Under the pieces are notes generated by a model. That model was not told the origin of the DNA. It did no database searches and was given only the letters and a program-made list of their open reading frames with translations. A stretch of 64,000 nt of DNA from Clostridium sp. Lineage in GTDB: Bacteria > Bacillota > Clostridia > Lachnospirales > Lachnospiraceae. The translations under genes were made by a program, and so were the position numbers. This document shows, one piece after another, positions 1 to 8,871 of the stretch. How positions within the stretch are numbered: position 1 is the stretch's first letter; every line of letters starts with the position of its first letter. The stretch is from NCBI GenBank assembly GCA_018377235.1, contig JAGZZT010000015.1, positions 62,001 through 126,000 on the forward strand, read 5' to 3'.

Positions 1-23
1 TAATACAGAAGGGAAAAGTTTTT

Positions 24-1277
24 ATGAGTTCTATGGCAATTGCATTGACGATACTGGCGGTTACCATTATTTTATTTATATGGGAACCGATTCCCATTAT
101 TGTAACGGCAATAGGAGCTTCCATCGCTTACGCCTACACAGGAATTATCACGGTAGAAGATATTTTTAAAGGTTACAACAGCAACACGATCGTTCTGCTG
201 GCAGGGATGATGGTTCTTGGCTCAGCCCTGTTTCATACTGGAATTACTGATGTGATTGGTCAGAAAATGATTAAGATAACAGGAAAGAGCGAAAAAAATA
301 TTATTTTAGCTACTTTAGTGGTATCTTGCGCGTTAAGCGCCGTTTGCAGCAATATCGGTGTTATGACAGCGATGGCACCTCTGGTGACAGCCATGTGTAT
401 TGCTGCTGGTTTTGGGCCTTCCAAGGCACTGCTGGCACTGCTGTTTGGCGCTCAGTTTGGCGGTTTTGTGACTCTGGTAGGAGTAGGCTCTAATGCTTCC
501 GCGGCCAGTGTCATGAGCGAATTAGGCTATGAACCCTTTGGATTCTTTAGCATTACTCCGTTTGGAATCGGAGTGTGTATTCTGGGAACTTTGTATTTTC
601 TGTCAGCAGGGACAAAGCTGCTTCCTGATACAGGATATATTCCAGAATTTGCCAAGACAGAAAAAAAGGTTTTGGATAAGAAGAAAGCAGCGGTTGCAGC
701 CATGACTATGCTCTGTGTGCTGGCTGTGATTGCAGCAAGCCCTAAGACGGTTCCTATGCATGTAGCCGCGGTGATAGGAGCTCTTATAGTGGTGGGAACG
801 AAATGTATGAGTGTGCAGGACGCGGTGAGAGCTATTGACTGGAACTGTATGCTGTTAGTTGGTTCTCTCACAGCAATTTCTTCGGGAATACAGAACAGCG
901 GAGCCGGAGACGCGGTAGCAAACCTGATTTTAAATATATTGGGAGAAAATCCAAGCACTTTTATGATTACAACTGTGATTTTCTTCGCTGCGGCAGTGCT
1001 GACTCAATTTATGTCCAATATTCCGACGATTTTATTGTTCCTTCCTATCGGACTTTCCATTGCCGAATCGATCGGCGTAAGTCCTTACCCGGTGGCAATG
1101 GTAGTGACATTAGCAGGAGCCGCTTCTTATGCAACGCCATTTGCAGCGCCGCAGAATATGATGACGGTAGGATGGACGAGATATAAATTTGTTGATTTCG
1201 TGAAAATTGGAATTCCTATGTTAATTATTACCTGGTTGGTAGTGGTGGCGCTGATTCCTGTTTTCCTGCCATACTAG
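24..1277 (+). CDS. SLC13-family permease (divalent anion/Na+ symporter type)
   Basis: A 417-residue protein that is hydrophobic along its whole length, with membrane segments at regular spacing, as in SLC13/DASS carriers of dicarboxylates or other anions. Two Ser-Asn motifs in poorly hydrophobic stretches (CSNIGVM near residue 110 and MSNIPTI near 335) sit where the family has its paired re-entrant substrate/sodium loops. A purine-rich GAAGGGAAAAG lies before the ATG at 24. The gene is followed about 100 bp later by a DUF6282 hydrolase on the same strand, so the pair may import and process one compound. The substrate cannot be read from the sequence. Confidence 0.85.
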   Translation: MSSMAIALTILAVTIILFIWEPIPIIVTAIGASIAYAYTGIITVEDIFKGYNSNTIVLLAGMMVLGSALFHTGITDVIGQKMIKITGKSEKNIILATLVVSCALSAVCSNIGVMTAMAPLVTAMCIAAGFGPSKALLALLFGAQFGGFVTLVGVGSNASAASVMSELGYEPFGFFSITPFGIGVCILGTLYFLSAGTKLLPDTGYIPEFAKTEKKVLDKKKAAVAAMTMLCVLAVIAASPKTVPMHVAAVIGALIVVGTKCMSVQDAVRAIDWNCMLLVGSLTAISSGIQNSGAGDAVANLILNILGENPSTFMITTVIFFAAAVLTQFMSNIPTILLFLPIGLSIAESIGVSPYPVAMVVTLAGAASYATPFAAPQNMMTVGWTRYKFVDFVKIGIPMLIITWLVVVALIPVFLPY

Positions 1278-1379
1278 GAAAAAACAGATAAGAAAAAGAA
1301 GAAGGTAAGATGTGTCCGCGCACAGAGGGAAGGATGCCCTGGTGCGCGGATATTTCTTCAATGAGAAAAGGAGAGAAAA

Positions 1380-2228
1380 GTGGGAAAAAATAGATTCGCA
1401 CAGGGGGCTTATGACATTCATTTTCATACATCTCCTGATGTGGTGCAGAGGAAATGTACTGATATAGAGTTGGCTGAGAGAGCAAAGGCATCTGGAATGG
1501 CAGGATTTGTCATAAAAGGACATTTTGCAGATACGACAGGAAGGGCAGCTATTCTGAAGGAGCTGTATCCAGAGCTTAAAATCGCAGGTGGTATTACATT
1601 GAACCGCTCTGCCGGAGATCTGAATCCTCAAGCGGTAGAAAAGGCAGCACGGATGGGAGGAAAATTTGTATGGTTTCCTACGATTGATTCTCTGGAGTTT
1701 CAGAAATTCAAAAATCCAAACAAGGGAATCAGGGAGCTTTCGGATGGGCTGATTACGGTGTTTGATGGAAAAGGAGGTTTAAAGAAAGAGGTATATGAAA
1801 TTTTAGATCTTTGTGCAGAATATGATCTGGTAGTAGGAACAGGTCATATGTCGGCAAAAGAAGGGCTGGCTGTAATTGGCGCTGGAAAGTCAGTTGGGGT
1901 AAAGCGAATGATTGTCACTCATGCAGACAATCCGGCTGATGTCTACTCAGTGGAACAGCAGAGAATGGCTGTTTCCATGGGAGCTTTTATAGAACACTGC
2001 TATTTTACTACCTATTACGGAAGAGTGTCAGCCAGTGAAATCTGCCGTCAGATAGAGGCAGTAGGAAGCCGCCATGTGATTCTGAGTACTGATTTAGGGC
2101 AGCCTCAGGGTCTTCACAGTGATGAAGGGCTGGAAGAATATGCAGATGTCCTTATGAGAGAAGGAATTTCTGAGGCTGCTGTCCGGGAAATGATGTGCGG
2201 AAATCCAGAAAAACTGGTATGGGGGTAA
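1380..2228 (+). CDS. DUF6282 family metal-dependent hydrolase-like protein
   Basis: A 282-residue protein with the layout of an amidohydrolase/PHP-like TIM barrel: a metal-binding-like YDIHFHTSPD motif at residues 11-20, FVIKGHF near 42, GTGHMS near 155, THADNP near 180 and STDLGQ near 237. This pattern matches the DUF6282 family, whose reaction is not established as far as I know. Translation starts at GTG 1380 behind an AAAGGAG ribosome site. It follows the SLC13 permease and is closed by a terminator hairpin, so the two genes probably form one transcription unit. Family membership is confident; the enzymatic role is inference. Confidence 0.8.
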   Translation: MGKNRFAQGAYDIHFHTSPDVVQRKCTDIELAERAKASGMAGFVIKGHFADTTGRAAILKELYPELKIAGGITLNRSAGDLNPQAVEKAARMGGKFVWFPTIDSLEFQKFKNPNKGIRELSDGLITVFDGKGGLKKEVYEILDLCAEYDLVVGTGHMSAKEGLAVIGAGKSVGVKRMIVTHADNPADVYSVEQQRMAVSMGAFIEHCYFTTYYGRVSASEICRQIEAVGSRHVILSTDLGQPQGLHSDEGLEEYADVLMREGISEAAVREMMCGNPEKLVWG

Positions 2229-2327
2229 GAAAAGCAACCTGTATTTCCGCTTTACAAAGCCTCCCCCTTCCACTATAATAAAGCAAGGGAATGAAGTTCT
2301 CCCCTGGGAAACCAAAACCGCTGATAG

Positions 2328-2374
2328 AGCTGATGACTTCTGCGATAATCATCGCAGAAATTGTCAGCTTTTTT
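2328..2374 (+). terminator. Intrinsic terminator after the permease/hydrolase pair
   Basis: An inverted repeat with arms at about 2328-2346 and 2351-2369 (outer AGCTGA/TCAGCT, inner TTCTGCGAT/ATCGCAGAA) runs straight into a six-T tract. The remaining 2231-2506 gap holds no convincing gene. Confidence 0.8.
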
Positions 2375-2506
2375 GTGGTGGTTTGCAAATTACTCTGTCA
2401 TGCTCCCATGATGCGAAAAAGCGCTTGGCGCGGGAATGCTCCAGGCATATTTTTGTTTCTGACGTGAAAACTTTATTTCCAAAGAAAAAAATAAGGAGAA
2501 ACGACT

Positions 2507-3715
2507 ATGCTTACATCCCTGGCATTTATTTTTCTGGCTGGTCTGGCCATGGCCGGCATCTGCGGGAGACTGGGGCTGCCCCGAATCATCGGAATGCTGT
2601 TTACAGGCATTCTTCTGGGGCCGAATGTTTTCAATCTGCTGGATTCGTCTATTCTGCTGATTTCCCCGCAGCTTCGTCAGATAGCGCTGATCATTATTCT
2701 GTTAAAGGCGGGGCTTTCCCTGAATTTGTCGGATTTACGGCAGGTGGGACGTCCTGCGGTGCTGATGTCTTTTGTGCCGGCCAGTTTTGAGATTCTGGCT
2801 TTTCTCCTACTCGGTCCGTTTATTCTGGGGATTTCCCGCATAGAGGCGGCGCTGATAGGGTCTGTGCTGGCGGCTGTTTCACCGGCTGTGGTCATTCCAA
2901 GAATGGTACAGCTGATGGACGAGAAATATGGAACGAATAAGAGCATTCCCCAGATGATTATGGCCGGAGCCTCCTGTGACGATATTTTTGTTATTGTACT
3001 CTTTTCTGCCTTCCTGGGCATGGCTCAGGGGGGAACTGTCAGGGCAGCTGATTTTCTGGACATTCCCGTTTCCATTGCTCTGGGAATCCTTGTAGGATCA
3101 GGTTTTGGCTATGGGCTGAGTCTGTTCTTTGAGAGAGTCTATCAGAAAAAACGCTGTATCAGAAACAGTATGAAGACCGTCATTGTGCTGGGAATGTCTT
3201 TTCTTCTTATGTCTGTGGAGACCTGGCTTCAGGACGTTGTTTCTGTTTCCGGCCTTTTGGCTGTAGTCAGCATGGCATGTGTGATGAAAATCAAAAGTGT
3301 TCCGATTGTGGCAAAACGCCTGTCTGAAAAATTTGGAAAGTTATGGATTGCAGCTGAGGTTATGCTGTTTGTATTGGTAGGAGCGGCAGTGGATATCCGC
3401 TATACGCTGGGAGCAGGGACGGCGGCTGTGCTGATGATTGCCATTGCCCTGGCATTCCGGGCGGCAGGAGTGTGTCTCTGCCTGACAGGCACAAAACTGA
3501 ATGGGAGAGAGCGTTTGTTTGGAATCATAGCCTATCTTCCCAAGGCCACAGTTCAGGCAGCTATCGGCTCCGTTCCTTTAGCGGCGGGGCTGCCCTGCGG
3601 CCAGCTGGTGCTGTCTGTGGCTGTGCTTTCCATTCTCATTACAGCGCCTCTGGGAGCAGTGGGAATGGATCTGACGTACAGAAAATTTTTGGAGAAGGAG
3701 AAAGAGGTATCATGA
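2507..3715 (+). CDS. Cation:proton antiporter (CPA family membrane protein)
   Basis: A 402-residue polytopic membrane protein with the sodium/proton exchanger fold. It has an N-terminal GRLGLPRIIGMLFTGILLGP motif typical of CPA exchangers, and a GASCDDIFVI segment near residue 155 whose paired aspartates are the ion-binding signature of electrogenic antiporters. It starts at ATG 2507 behind ATAAGGAG. Its stop overlaps the ATG of the next membrane protein (ATGA), so the two are translationally coupled. It probably exports Na+ or K+ in exchange for protons. Ion specificity and direction are inferred from the family only. Confidence 0.85.
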   Translation: MLTSLAFIFLAGLAMAGICGRLGLPRIIGMLFTGILLGPNVFNLLDSSILLISPQLRQIALIIILLKAGLSLNLSDLRQVGRPAVLMSFVPASFEILAFLLLGPFILGISRIEAALIGSVLAAVSPAVVIPRMVQLMDEKYGTNKSIPQMIMAGASCDDIFVIVLFSAFLGMAQGGTVRAADFLDIPVSIALGILVGSGFGYGLSLFFERVYQKKRCIRNSMKTVIVLGMSFLLMSVETWLQDVVSVSGLLAVVSMACVMKIKSVPIVAKRLSEKFGKLWIAAEVMLFVLVGAAVDIRYTLGAGTAAVLMIAIALAFRAAGVCLCLTGTKLNGRERLFGIIAYLPKATVQAAIGSVPLAAGLPCGQLVLSVAVLSILITAPLGAVGMDLTYRKFLEKEKEVS

Positions 3716-4762
3716 GCCTATCGTTTAAAGCTGTCATAGAATTTTTGAAAAAGGAGACCGTTCTGGCTGTCTCAGGCCTGCTGGCGCTTCTTTCCTGCTT
3801 TCTGGTAAGGCCGGATCAGGAGTATCTGAATTATTTTTCTTCCAATATGGGAACCATTATCGTCCTGTTCTGCCTGATGGCAGTGGTGGCTGGGCTCAGC
3901 GGCCTGGGAGTGTTCCGGTATGTGGGAGAACAGCTTCTGGAGAGGATTCAATCAGAGCGGGGCATCGTATTTCTGCTGGTTTTTCTGTGCTTTTTTGGAA
4001 GCATGTTTATCACCAACGACGTGGCTCTTATTACCTTTGTCCCCTTTGGCATTATGGTTCTGAAGATGGCCGGAATGACCGGGCGTCTGTGCCGTGTCGT
4101 CACGTTTATGACCATTGCCGCCAACCTGGGAAGTATGTTTACGCCTATGGGAAATCCGCAGAATTTATACCTTTACAGTGTTTCCGGAATGACTCTTTCA
4201 GCGTTTTTAAGGCTGATGCTGCCCCATACGGCGGCTGCGGCGCTTCTGCTGTGCCTGTGCGTCTTCTTTGGGGTGGGAAAGGAGAAAACCTGCGTTTCTA
4301 TAACTGGACAGACAAAAAAGCCGGAGATTTCTGGAACAGTCTGTTACCTGCTTCAGAGACAGAAGCCTCTTTAGAAAAGTAGACTATTCTCTGCTCCTGA
4401 CGTTCCTGTTTTTCTTTGTGTTTATCGGAAACATGAATCGCTTTCTGCCGTTCAGGGAATTTGTAGTCAATATGATTGCAGGCCATGAGAAAATGGCTGC
4501 CATTGGTATCAGCCAGGTTATCAGCAATGTACCAGCAGCGCTGCTTTTATCGAATTTCACCAATCAGTGGGCTCTGCTGATTATAGGGACAAATCTGGGA
4601 GGTCTGGGAACTCTCATCGCATCCATGGCCAGCCTGATTTCCTATAAGCAGGTGGCGGCCGAATATCCGGAGAAGAAGGGCCGTTATCTGGCGGTTTTTA
4701 CCTGGTGGAATCTGCTGTTTCTGGCGGCGCTTGCGGGATTTACGTCTGCGTGTGGGTTATAG
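3712..4762 (+). pseudogene. SLC13/citrate-transporter-like permease, interrupted by a frameshift
   Basis: The first part (ATG 3712, coupled to the antiporter by ATGA) encodes membrane segments with ITNDVALITFVPF and GNPQNLYLY motifs of SLC13/ArsB-like carriers, but stops at 4374 in a hydrophilic loop. The rest of the protein continues in another frame through 4762 (KVDYSLLLTFLFFF, GNMNRF, SQVISNVPAALLLSNF, GTNLGGLGT). A net +1 (or -2) shift between about 4270 and 4375 would join them; an A6 run at 4313-4318 is an obvious candidate. Either the gene is broken or the assembly has an indel. The antiporter upstream is intact. Confidence 0.75.
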
Positions 4763-4778
4763 GCTGTATTTGTGTTTT

Positions 4779-4931
4779 CTAGTCCTCTTCTACTTCTTCC
4801 TCTGAACTGGCATTCTCTTCTTCAGCGGAAGCGTCCTGTTCCTGTTCAGTTGGTTCAGGTGCCTCGGAGTCCTGTTCCTGTTCAGTTGGTTCAGGTGCCT
4901 CGGAGTCCTGTTCCTGTTCAGTTGGTTCAGG
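4779..4931 (-). pseudogene. Displaced C-terminal tail of the RsgI-like protein
   Basis: Downstream of the present rsgI stop, the same acidic repeat (EPTEQEQDSEAP) continues in a different reading frame for about three more copies. It ends as an acidic terminus (ASAEEENASSEEEVEED) with a stop at 4779-4781. The frame change falls exactly at a repeat junction that has lost 14 bp. This segment is therefore the former end of rsgI, not a separate gene. It has no start or ribosome site of its own. Confidence 0.75.
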
Positions 4932-5071
4932 GTTCCTGCTCAGCGGTTTCAGGTGTCTCGGAGTCCTGTTCCTGCTCAGCGGTTTCAGGTGTCTCGGAGT
5001 CCTGTTCCTGTTCAGTTGGTTCAGATGTCTCGGAGTCCTGTTCCTGCTCAGCGGTTTCAGGTGTCTCAGAA
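4834..5071. repeat. Coding tandem repeat array, 36-bp unit, about 6.6 copies
   Basis: Units begin at 4834, 4870, 4906, (4932, partial), 4964, 5000 and 5036, each of the form TCCTGTTCCTGYTCAGYKGK followed by TTCAGRTGYCTCGGAG. Read on the minus strand, each gives 12 residues rich in Glu, Gln, Asp, Pro and Thr. Two sub-variants occur (Pro-Thr and Thr-Ala types). The third and fourth copies are fused by a 14-bp deletion at 4930-4932. Confidence 0.9.
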
Positions 5072-5823
5072 TCTCCATCTTCTTTGAGTTCCTCTTCTTC
5101 AGAAGAGGATTTCTCTGCATTCTCCTTTTCTATTTCCTTTTCAGGTTTGTCAGAGCTTGTTTTATCCTGCTGGTCTGCCAGATATTTTCCAAGAGACAGC
5201 TCTTCTTTTGCTGCATTTTCAATATCCTGATTCGTTCCGTTTACGAATGTGACAGACTGGGATGGAAAGAGTGATTCCAGATGGCTGGCAAGGGCAGAAC
5301 TGTCTTCGTTTTCGTCAGTCAGGGCATATCCGACCAGAATGCTGTCAGAGCCACAGGCAGAATAAAGCTCTTCTTTGGCATCATCTATTCTTTTTCCGCG
5401 AAGAGTACGAAGGACGCTGTCCGGAACAGATTGATCTGGTGATACGGCCTTGATGATCTGGAAGTTTCGATCCAGACTTAGCTGGATACTTCCTGCTCCG
5501 TCAAAGGATGCCTGGGCATAGGTTGTGACAGACAGCTGGGGAATGACCAGCGTGATGCACAGAATCAGCATGGCGGCAATGGAGGCAATCTTGAACAGTG
5601 TACTTTTCTGAACGGATGGAAGAAATAATAATGTTTTCTTTGAGCCCGATCCAGAGAAACCAGCACAGGCGTTCTTCTGATGGTAGAGATCTTCCGGAAG
5701 CACATAGATAGAATCGCCCACAGACAGCCCGTCTTTCTTTTTGATCCGGATGATGCCGCCTCCTTCTTCCATGGCAATGGCATAGGCAGCTTTTATTTCC
5801 ATAACGATTGCTTTTTTATACAT
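4927..5823 (-). CDS. rsgI: RsgI-like anti-sigma-I factor, truncated in its repeat tail
   Basis: The product is 298 residues. An N-terminal RsgI domain (MYKKAIVMEIKAAYAIAMEE to about residue 50) binds SigI in this family. One transmembrane segment follows at about residues 75-95 (SIAAMLILCITLVIPQL), then an extracytoplasmic domain and an acidic repeat tail. ATG 5823 is chosen because GGGAGG sits 7 bases before it; the GTG at 5841 would lie upstream of that site. The start overlaps the end of sigI, as in other sigI-rsgI pairs. The frame ends early (AEQEP, stop at 4927) because of the 14-bp deletion in the repeats. The anti-sigma and membrane parts are intact, so regulation may survive while the outer tail is shortened. 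Confidence 0.85.
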   Translation of the reverse strand: MYKKAIVMEIKAAYAIAMEEGGGIIRIKKKDGLSVGDSIYVLPEDLYHQKNACAGFSGSGSKKTLLFLPSVQKSTLFKIASIAAMLILCITLVIPQLSVTTYAQASFDGAGSIQLSLDRNFQIIKAVSPDQSVPDSVLRTLRGKRIDDAKEELYSACGSDSILVGYALTDENEDSSALASHLESLFPSQSVTFVNGTNQDIENAAKEELSLGKYLADQQDKTSSDKPEKEIEKENAEKSSSEEEELKEDGDSETPETAEQEQDSETSEPTEQEQDSETPETAEQEQDSETPETAEQEP

Positions 5824-6484
5824 GTGCCTGCCTCCCGTCACGAATCCAATGCAGCAGCATGGAAAACTGTTTAATAAAGATCAACATAACGCCCAGAATA
5901 AAATAGCGGCTGCCTTTTACAACTTTTTCAGTGGTGCAGCAGAGCCTTGCCACATCCCTGACAGGCAGCTTTTTTTTCCTGTAGGTCGTATTGACAACAG
6001 ATGGTTCCTGGCTGGAACGTTCAGCGATGGAAATGGCCCGTTCCCTGGTATCCTGATGCTTTGGGGAATGTTCAGCTAAATCTTCCAGAGTCAGATGAAA
6101 GTAGGACAGTTCTTGCGAAAAAAGAGAGATTTCTTCTTTTAGAATTTCCTGCCCCTGGCTGTCGTCCTCTGGTTTGGGAAATTCCTGCCCTTGTTCAAGC
6201 AGAGAGTCCAGAGAAATCGTGTCGGCCTGTTTTTGCTCTTTTTCCAGATAAGTGCAGAGCCTGCTCTGGATTACAAGGCCTGCAAAGGCCAGAAATGCGC
6301 CCCGTTCAGGCTCGTAACGTCTGACAGCTTCTGCAAAGGCAGACAGAGCAATGCTGAATTCATCGTCATTTTCAATCGATACATACCGCCCTGTTATCCT
6401 GCTGACAGTTCTAATTAAAAATGCCATATGGCGCTCGACCAGCGCATCGAGATTTTCGAGAGAAATCTCCTCGCTCTGTGTCAA
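5816..6484 (-). CDS. sigI: RNA polymerase sigma factor SigI
   Basis: About 222 residues with SigI-type region 2 (NDDEFSIALSAFAEAVRRYE, AFAGLVIQSRLCTYL) and a C-terminal helical DNA-binding region (LPVRDVARLCCTTEKVVKGSRYFILGVMLI) that recognises SigI promoters. In Firmicutes SigI responds to heat or to extracellular polysaccharide sensed through RsgI, which follows here with an 8-bp overlap. AGAGG lies directly against a GTG at 6493 but is well spaced (9 nt) from TTG 6484, so I prefer 6484; GTG 6493 is the alternative. Upstream, on the same strand, is the DUF4956/polyphosphate-polymerase cluster. Confidence 0.85.
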   Translation of the reverse strand: MTQSEEISLENLDALVERHMAFLIRTVSRITGRYVSIENDDEFSIALSAFAEAVRRYEPERGAFLAFAGLVIQSRLCTYLEKEQKQADTISLDSLLEQGQEFPKPEDDSQGQEILKEEISLFSQELSYFHLTLEDLAEHSPKHQDTRERAISIAERSSQEPSVVNTTYRKKKLPVRDVARLCCTTEKVVKGSRYFILGVMLIFIKQFSMLLHWIRDGRQAHV

Positions 6485-6550
6485 CGATATCACCCTCTTT
6501 TTTATATGATAAGGATATTATATCAGACAGAAGAGAGAAGAGAAAGAATA

Positions 6551-7219
6551 TCAGGACATTTTCTGGCTGGCCAGAAGATTTACACTGTCAACGCCTGCTA
6601 AATGGAACAGCCCCTGAATCATTGAATCACTTTCTTCCACTGGAATCCGTACCTGGTAAACCAGCTCATAGGAGTCGGAAAGAATATTTTTGGCTTTTAC
6701 TGTACTTTTGGCGCAGTCTTCCTTAACGATAGAATGAATGGAACTGATATCTGTATTGCTGCCGCGGATTACTAAGAGCATGTCTTCTAAAGCTGTACTA
6801 TTTTTTCTTGATGCTAAAAGACAGACAGAAAGAATCAGGCTGCCTGTCAGGCCAATGAAATAATGTCCGGTAGAAGCGGACAGTCCGATGGCCATACTCC
6901 AGAAGATAAAGCCGATGTCACGGGGATCCCGGATATTGGTACGGAAACGGACGATGGACAGGGAGCCAAGCATTCCAAGAGACAGAGCCAGATTTGACTG
7001 GATCAGATCCATCAGAATAGTTGTAATAAGAGCAAGAGATACTAATGTGGCAGCAAATTTTGGTTCATAGGAAGCTGCTGTATTAGCAAAACGATAGGTA
7101 AGCCAGAGCACTGCACAGAGCAGCAGGGCAGAGGCCAGGCTGATCAGAATTTCTGCTGTGCCGGGTGTTGGCAGAACCGTTCCTAAAAGTTCATTGACAG
7201 TATCATTAAATTTTTCCAT
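6551..7219 (-). CDS. DUF4956 membrane protein (second copy)
   Basis: A 222-residue protein with four likely membrane helices in its first 140 residues. The conserved DUF4956 core RFRTNIRDPRDIGFIFWSMA (residues 92-111) lies between helices, and a soluble C-terminal domain (residues 150-222) ends in VDSVNLLASQKMS. It starts at ATG 7219 with GGAGG eight bases upstream. It is clearly paralogous to the product of 8162-8833. Both lie in an operon with a VTC-domain protein, a recurrent association of DUF4956. The function is unknown; a channel or polymer-export partner is only a hypothesis. Confidence 0.85.
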   Translation of the reverse strand: MEKFNDTVNELLGTVLPTPGTAEILISLASALLLCAVLWLTYRFANTAASYEPKFAATLVSLALITTILMDLIQSNLALSLGMLGSLSIVRFRTNIRDPRDIGFIFWSMAIGLSASTGHYFIGLTGSLILSVCLLASRKNSTALEDMLLVIRGSNTDISSIHSIVKEDCAKSTVKAKNILSDSYELVYQVRIPVEESDSMIQGLFHLAGVDSVNLLASQKMS

Positions 7220-7234
7220 AATTGACCTCCAATT

Positions 7235-8161
7235 TTATTTTTTGTTATAGCTGCTTTCTGCACCATCCTCAGAGTCAGAAGATGTATCTTTTACTGTGGA
7301 TATGCAGATGTTTCCATGGTCTGAGACAAAGTCAATGCCAAGCCCGTCACACTCAGAAAAGTAAGGGGTGACAAAGCAGCGTTCCAGACGTTTTTGTACC
7401 TGAGGGTTCAGAGAGTCCGGATTTTCCTTTTCGTTTCCAGTAATGAGAGCATACTGCGGTTTTACCTGATTTAAAAATGCCAGGGAGGAGGCGTCATTTT
7501 CTCCATGATGTCCAAGCTTCAGCACATTGGCTGATACTGGAAAACCAGAAGACAGAAGGGCAGCTTCCTCTTGCTGTTCTGCATCCCCCATCATCAGGAA
7601 ACTGTTTGAACCGTGAGTCAGACGAAGGATAACGGAGTTGTTATTGGCGTTATCTAAAAATGGCCGTTCCGGAAGCCAGCATTGGACAGTTACATCGTTC
7701 AGAAGCAGCGTATCGCCGCAGGAAAGCTTCTGAACCTTTGTCCCATACTGTCTGGCCAGTCCTTCAGCGTCAATATCCTGGTAAGATACAGAATCGGTTT
7801 CAGACAGATAGAGCGTGTCGACTGGAAAAGAGGAAAGAAGGGATTCCAGTCCTCCGGCGTGATCCTTGTGCCCGTGGGAAAGAAAAATTCCATCCAGTTT
7901 GTCGACACCCTTTGTCCGAAGCAGACGCTCAATTTGGGGATAGTCCTTCTTCTTTCCGGTGTCAACCATATAATGTGTTCCATCAGAAGGAGACAGAAGA
8001 AAGGCATCTCCCTTTCCGATAGTGATAAAGGTTACTGTAAAACTTCCCTTTTCTTCTGGCGCTTCCGAAACAGGTGCAGAAGCGGGTGATTGACTAGTAC
8101 AGCCGGCCAGCGGGAGCAGAAAAAGAATACAGAGGGTAAGACAAATCAGTTTGTGCTTCAT
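7235..8161 (-). CDS. Secreted ComEC-like metallo-beta-lactamase-fold lipoprotein
   Basis: 308 residues. The signal peptide ends in a lipobox (FLLPLAGC, Cys21), so the protein is lipid-anchored outside the membrane. The mature part is an MBL-fold hydrolase like the C-terminal domain of ComEC: GKGDAFLL, MVDTGKK, the metal motif SHGHKDHAGG (near residues 94-103), NNNSVILRL, MMGDAEQ and KLGHHGENDASS. The key His/Asp ligands are present, so it is probably an active metallohydrolase (phosphodiesterase or nuclease-like). The gene sits directly between two DUF4956 genes; its ATG abuts the TAA of the upstream one. A role with an extracellular phosphate polymer is inference. Confidence 0.85.
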   Translation of the reverse strand: MKHKLICLTLCILFLLPLAGCTSQSPASAPVSEAPEEKGSFTVTFITIGKGDAFLLSPSDGTHYMVDTGKKKDYPQIERLLRTKGVDKLDGIFLSHGHKDHAGGLESLLSSFPVDTLYLSETDSVSYQDIDAEGLARQYGTKVQKLSCGDTLLLNDVTVQCWLPERPFLDNANNNSVILRLTHGSNSFLMMGDAEQQEEAALLSSGFPVSANVLKLGHHGENDASSLAFLNQVKPQYALITGNEKENPDSLNPQVQKRLERCFVTPYFSECDGLGIDFVSDHGNICISTVKDTSSDSEDGAESSYNKK

Positions 8162-8833
8162 TTATGCTACCTTTGTCTGCGGAGCCAGTACATTGACACC
8201 GTGGACTCCTTTCATGCTGCCAAGCTGAAGTAGCAGTTTCTCTTCTTCCGTGTGAGGAATACGAAGTTCATACACCAGCTCAAAAGAATCCTGAAACAGA
8301 TTTTTTGCCTGCATTATACTTCCTGGAGTCTGGTTAAATACATTCTGGACAGAGGCCGCCTGTTCTTTTGCTCCGCGTACTACCATGGTTAGTACATCCT
8401 TTCTTCGGACAGTGTGCCCAAGGATCAGCATGACGGCGCTTAAAACAGCAGTTCCTGCAAGTCCTGTCAGAAATGCGCCAAGAGAAGAGGAAATTCCAAT
8501 AGTAAGAGCCCAGAAAACAAAACCTAAATCTCTGGGATCTCTTGTGTTGGTGCGGATCCGGCAGATAGAGAGAGCGCCGAGAGCTCCCAGAGAAAAAAGC
8601 GGGTTGTTCTGAATCAGCGCCAGAAGGATGTCAGAAGACAGAGCCAGCATGAGAAGCGTGACATTGAAGGTATGATTGTAGGTTAAGGAATCATGGCACA
8701 GCCGGTAAACCAGCATCATGACAGCAGAAAGAGCCAGCACCGATAAAAGGCTTATCATAAGACTGGCTGCAGTCTGAATAAACGGGCTGCCTCCCAATGG
8801 AGTGTCGGATAATAAACGAAACAGCTTACTCAT
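8162..8833 (-). CDS. DUF4956 membrane protein (first copy)
   Basis: A 223-residue membrane protein with the same plan as its neighbour at 6551-7219: helices up to about residue 140, the core RIRTNTRDPRDLGFVFWALT in the middle, and a C-terminal soluble part ending in VHGVNVLAPQTKVA. The conserved Arg/Asp-rich loop matches the paralogue nearly residue for residue. The start at 8833 has AGGAGG nine bases before it. It follows the VTC-domain gene by about 40 bp. No function is established for the family. Confidence 0.85.
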   Translation of the reverse strand: MSKLFRLLSDTPLGGSPFIQTAASLMISLLSVLALSAVMMLVYRLCHDSLTYNHTFNVTLLMLALSSDILLALIQNNPLFSLGALGALSICRIRTNTRDPRDLGFVFWALTIGISSSLGAFLTGLAGTAVLSAVMLILGHTVRRKDVLTMVVRGAKEQAASVQNVFNQTPGSIMQAKNLFQDSFELVYELRIPHTEEEKLLLQLGSMKGVHGVNVLAPQTKVA

Positions 8834-8871
8834 AAAATAAAACCTCCTTATTATACAGATAAATAGTAAAT

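Noticed and set aside
4313..4319. A AAA AAG heptamer in phase within the split permease, resembling a programmed -1 frameshift site.
   Set aside because: A -1 shift leads to a frame that stops at 4382, only a few codons beyond the original stop. The rest of the protein needs a +1 (or -2) change, so this is not a working recoding site.
4834..5071. 36-bp repeats that could suggest a CRISPR array.
   Set aside because: The copies follow one another directly with no spacers and encode an acidic peptide in the rsgI frame.
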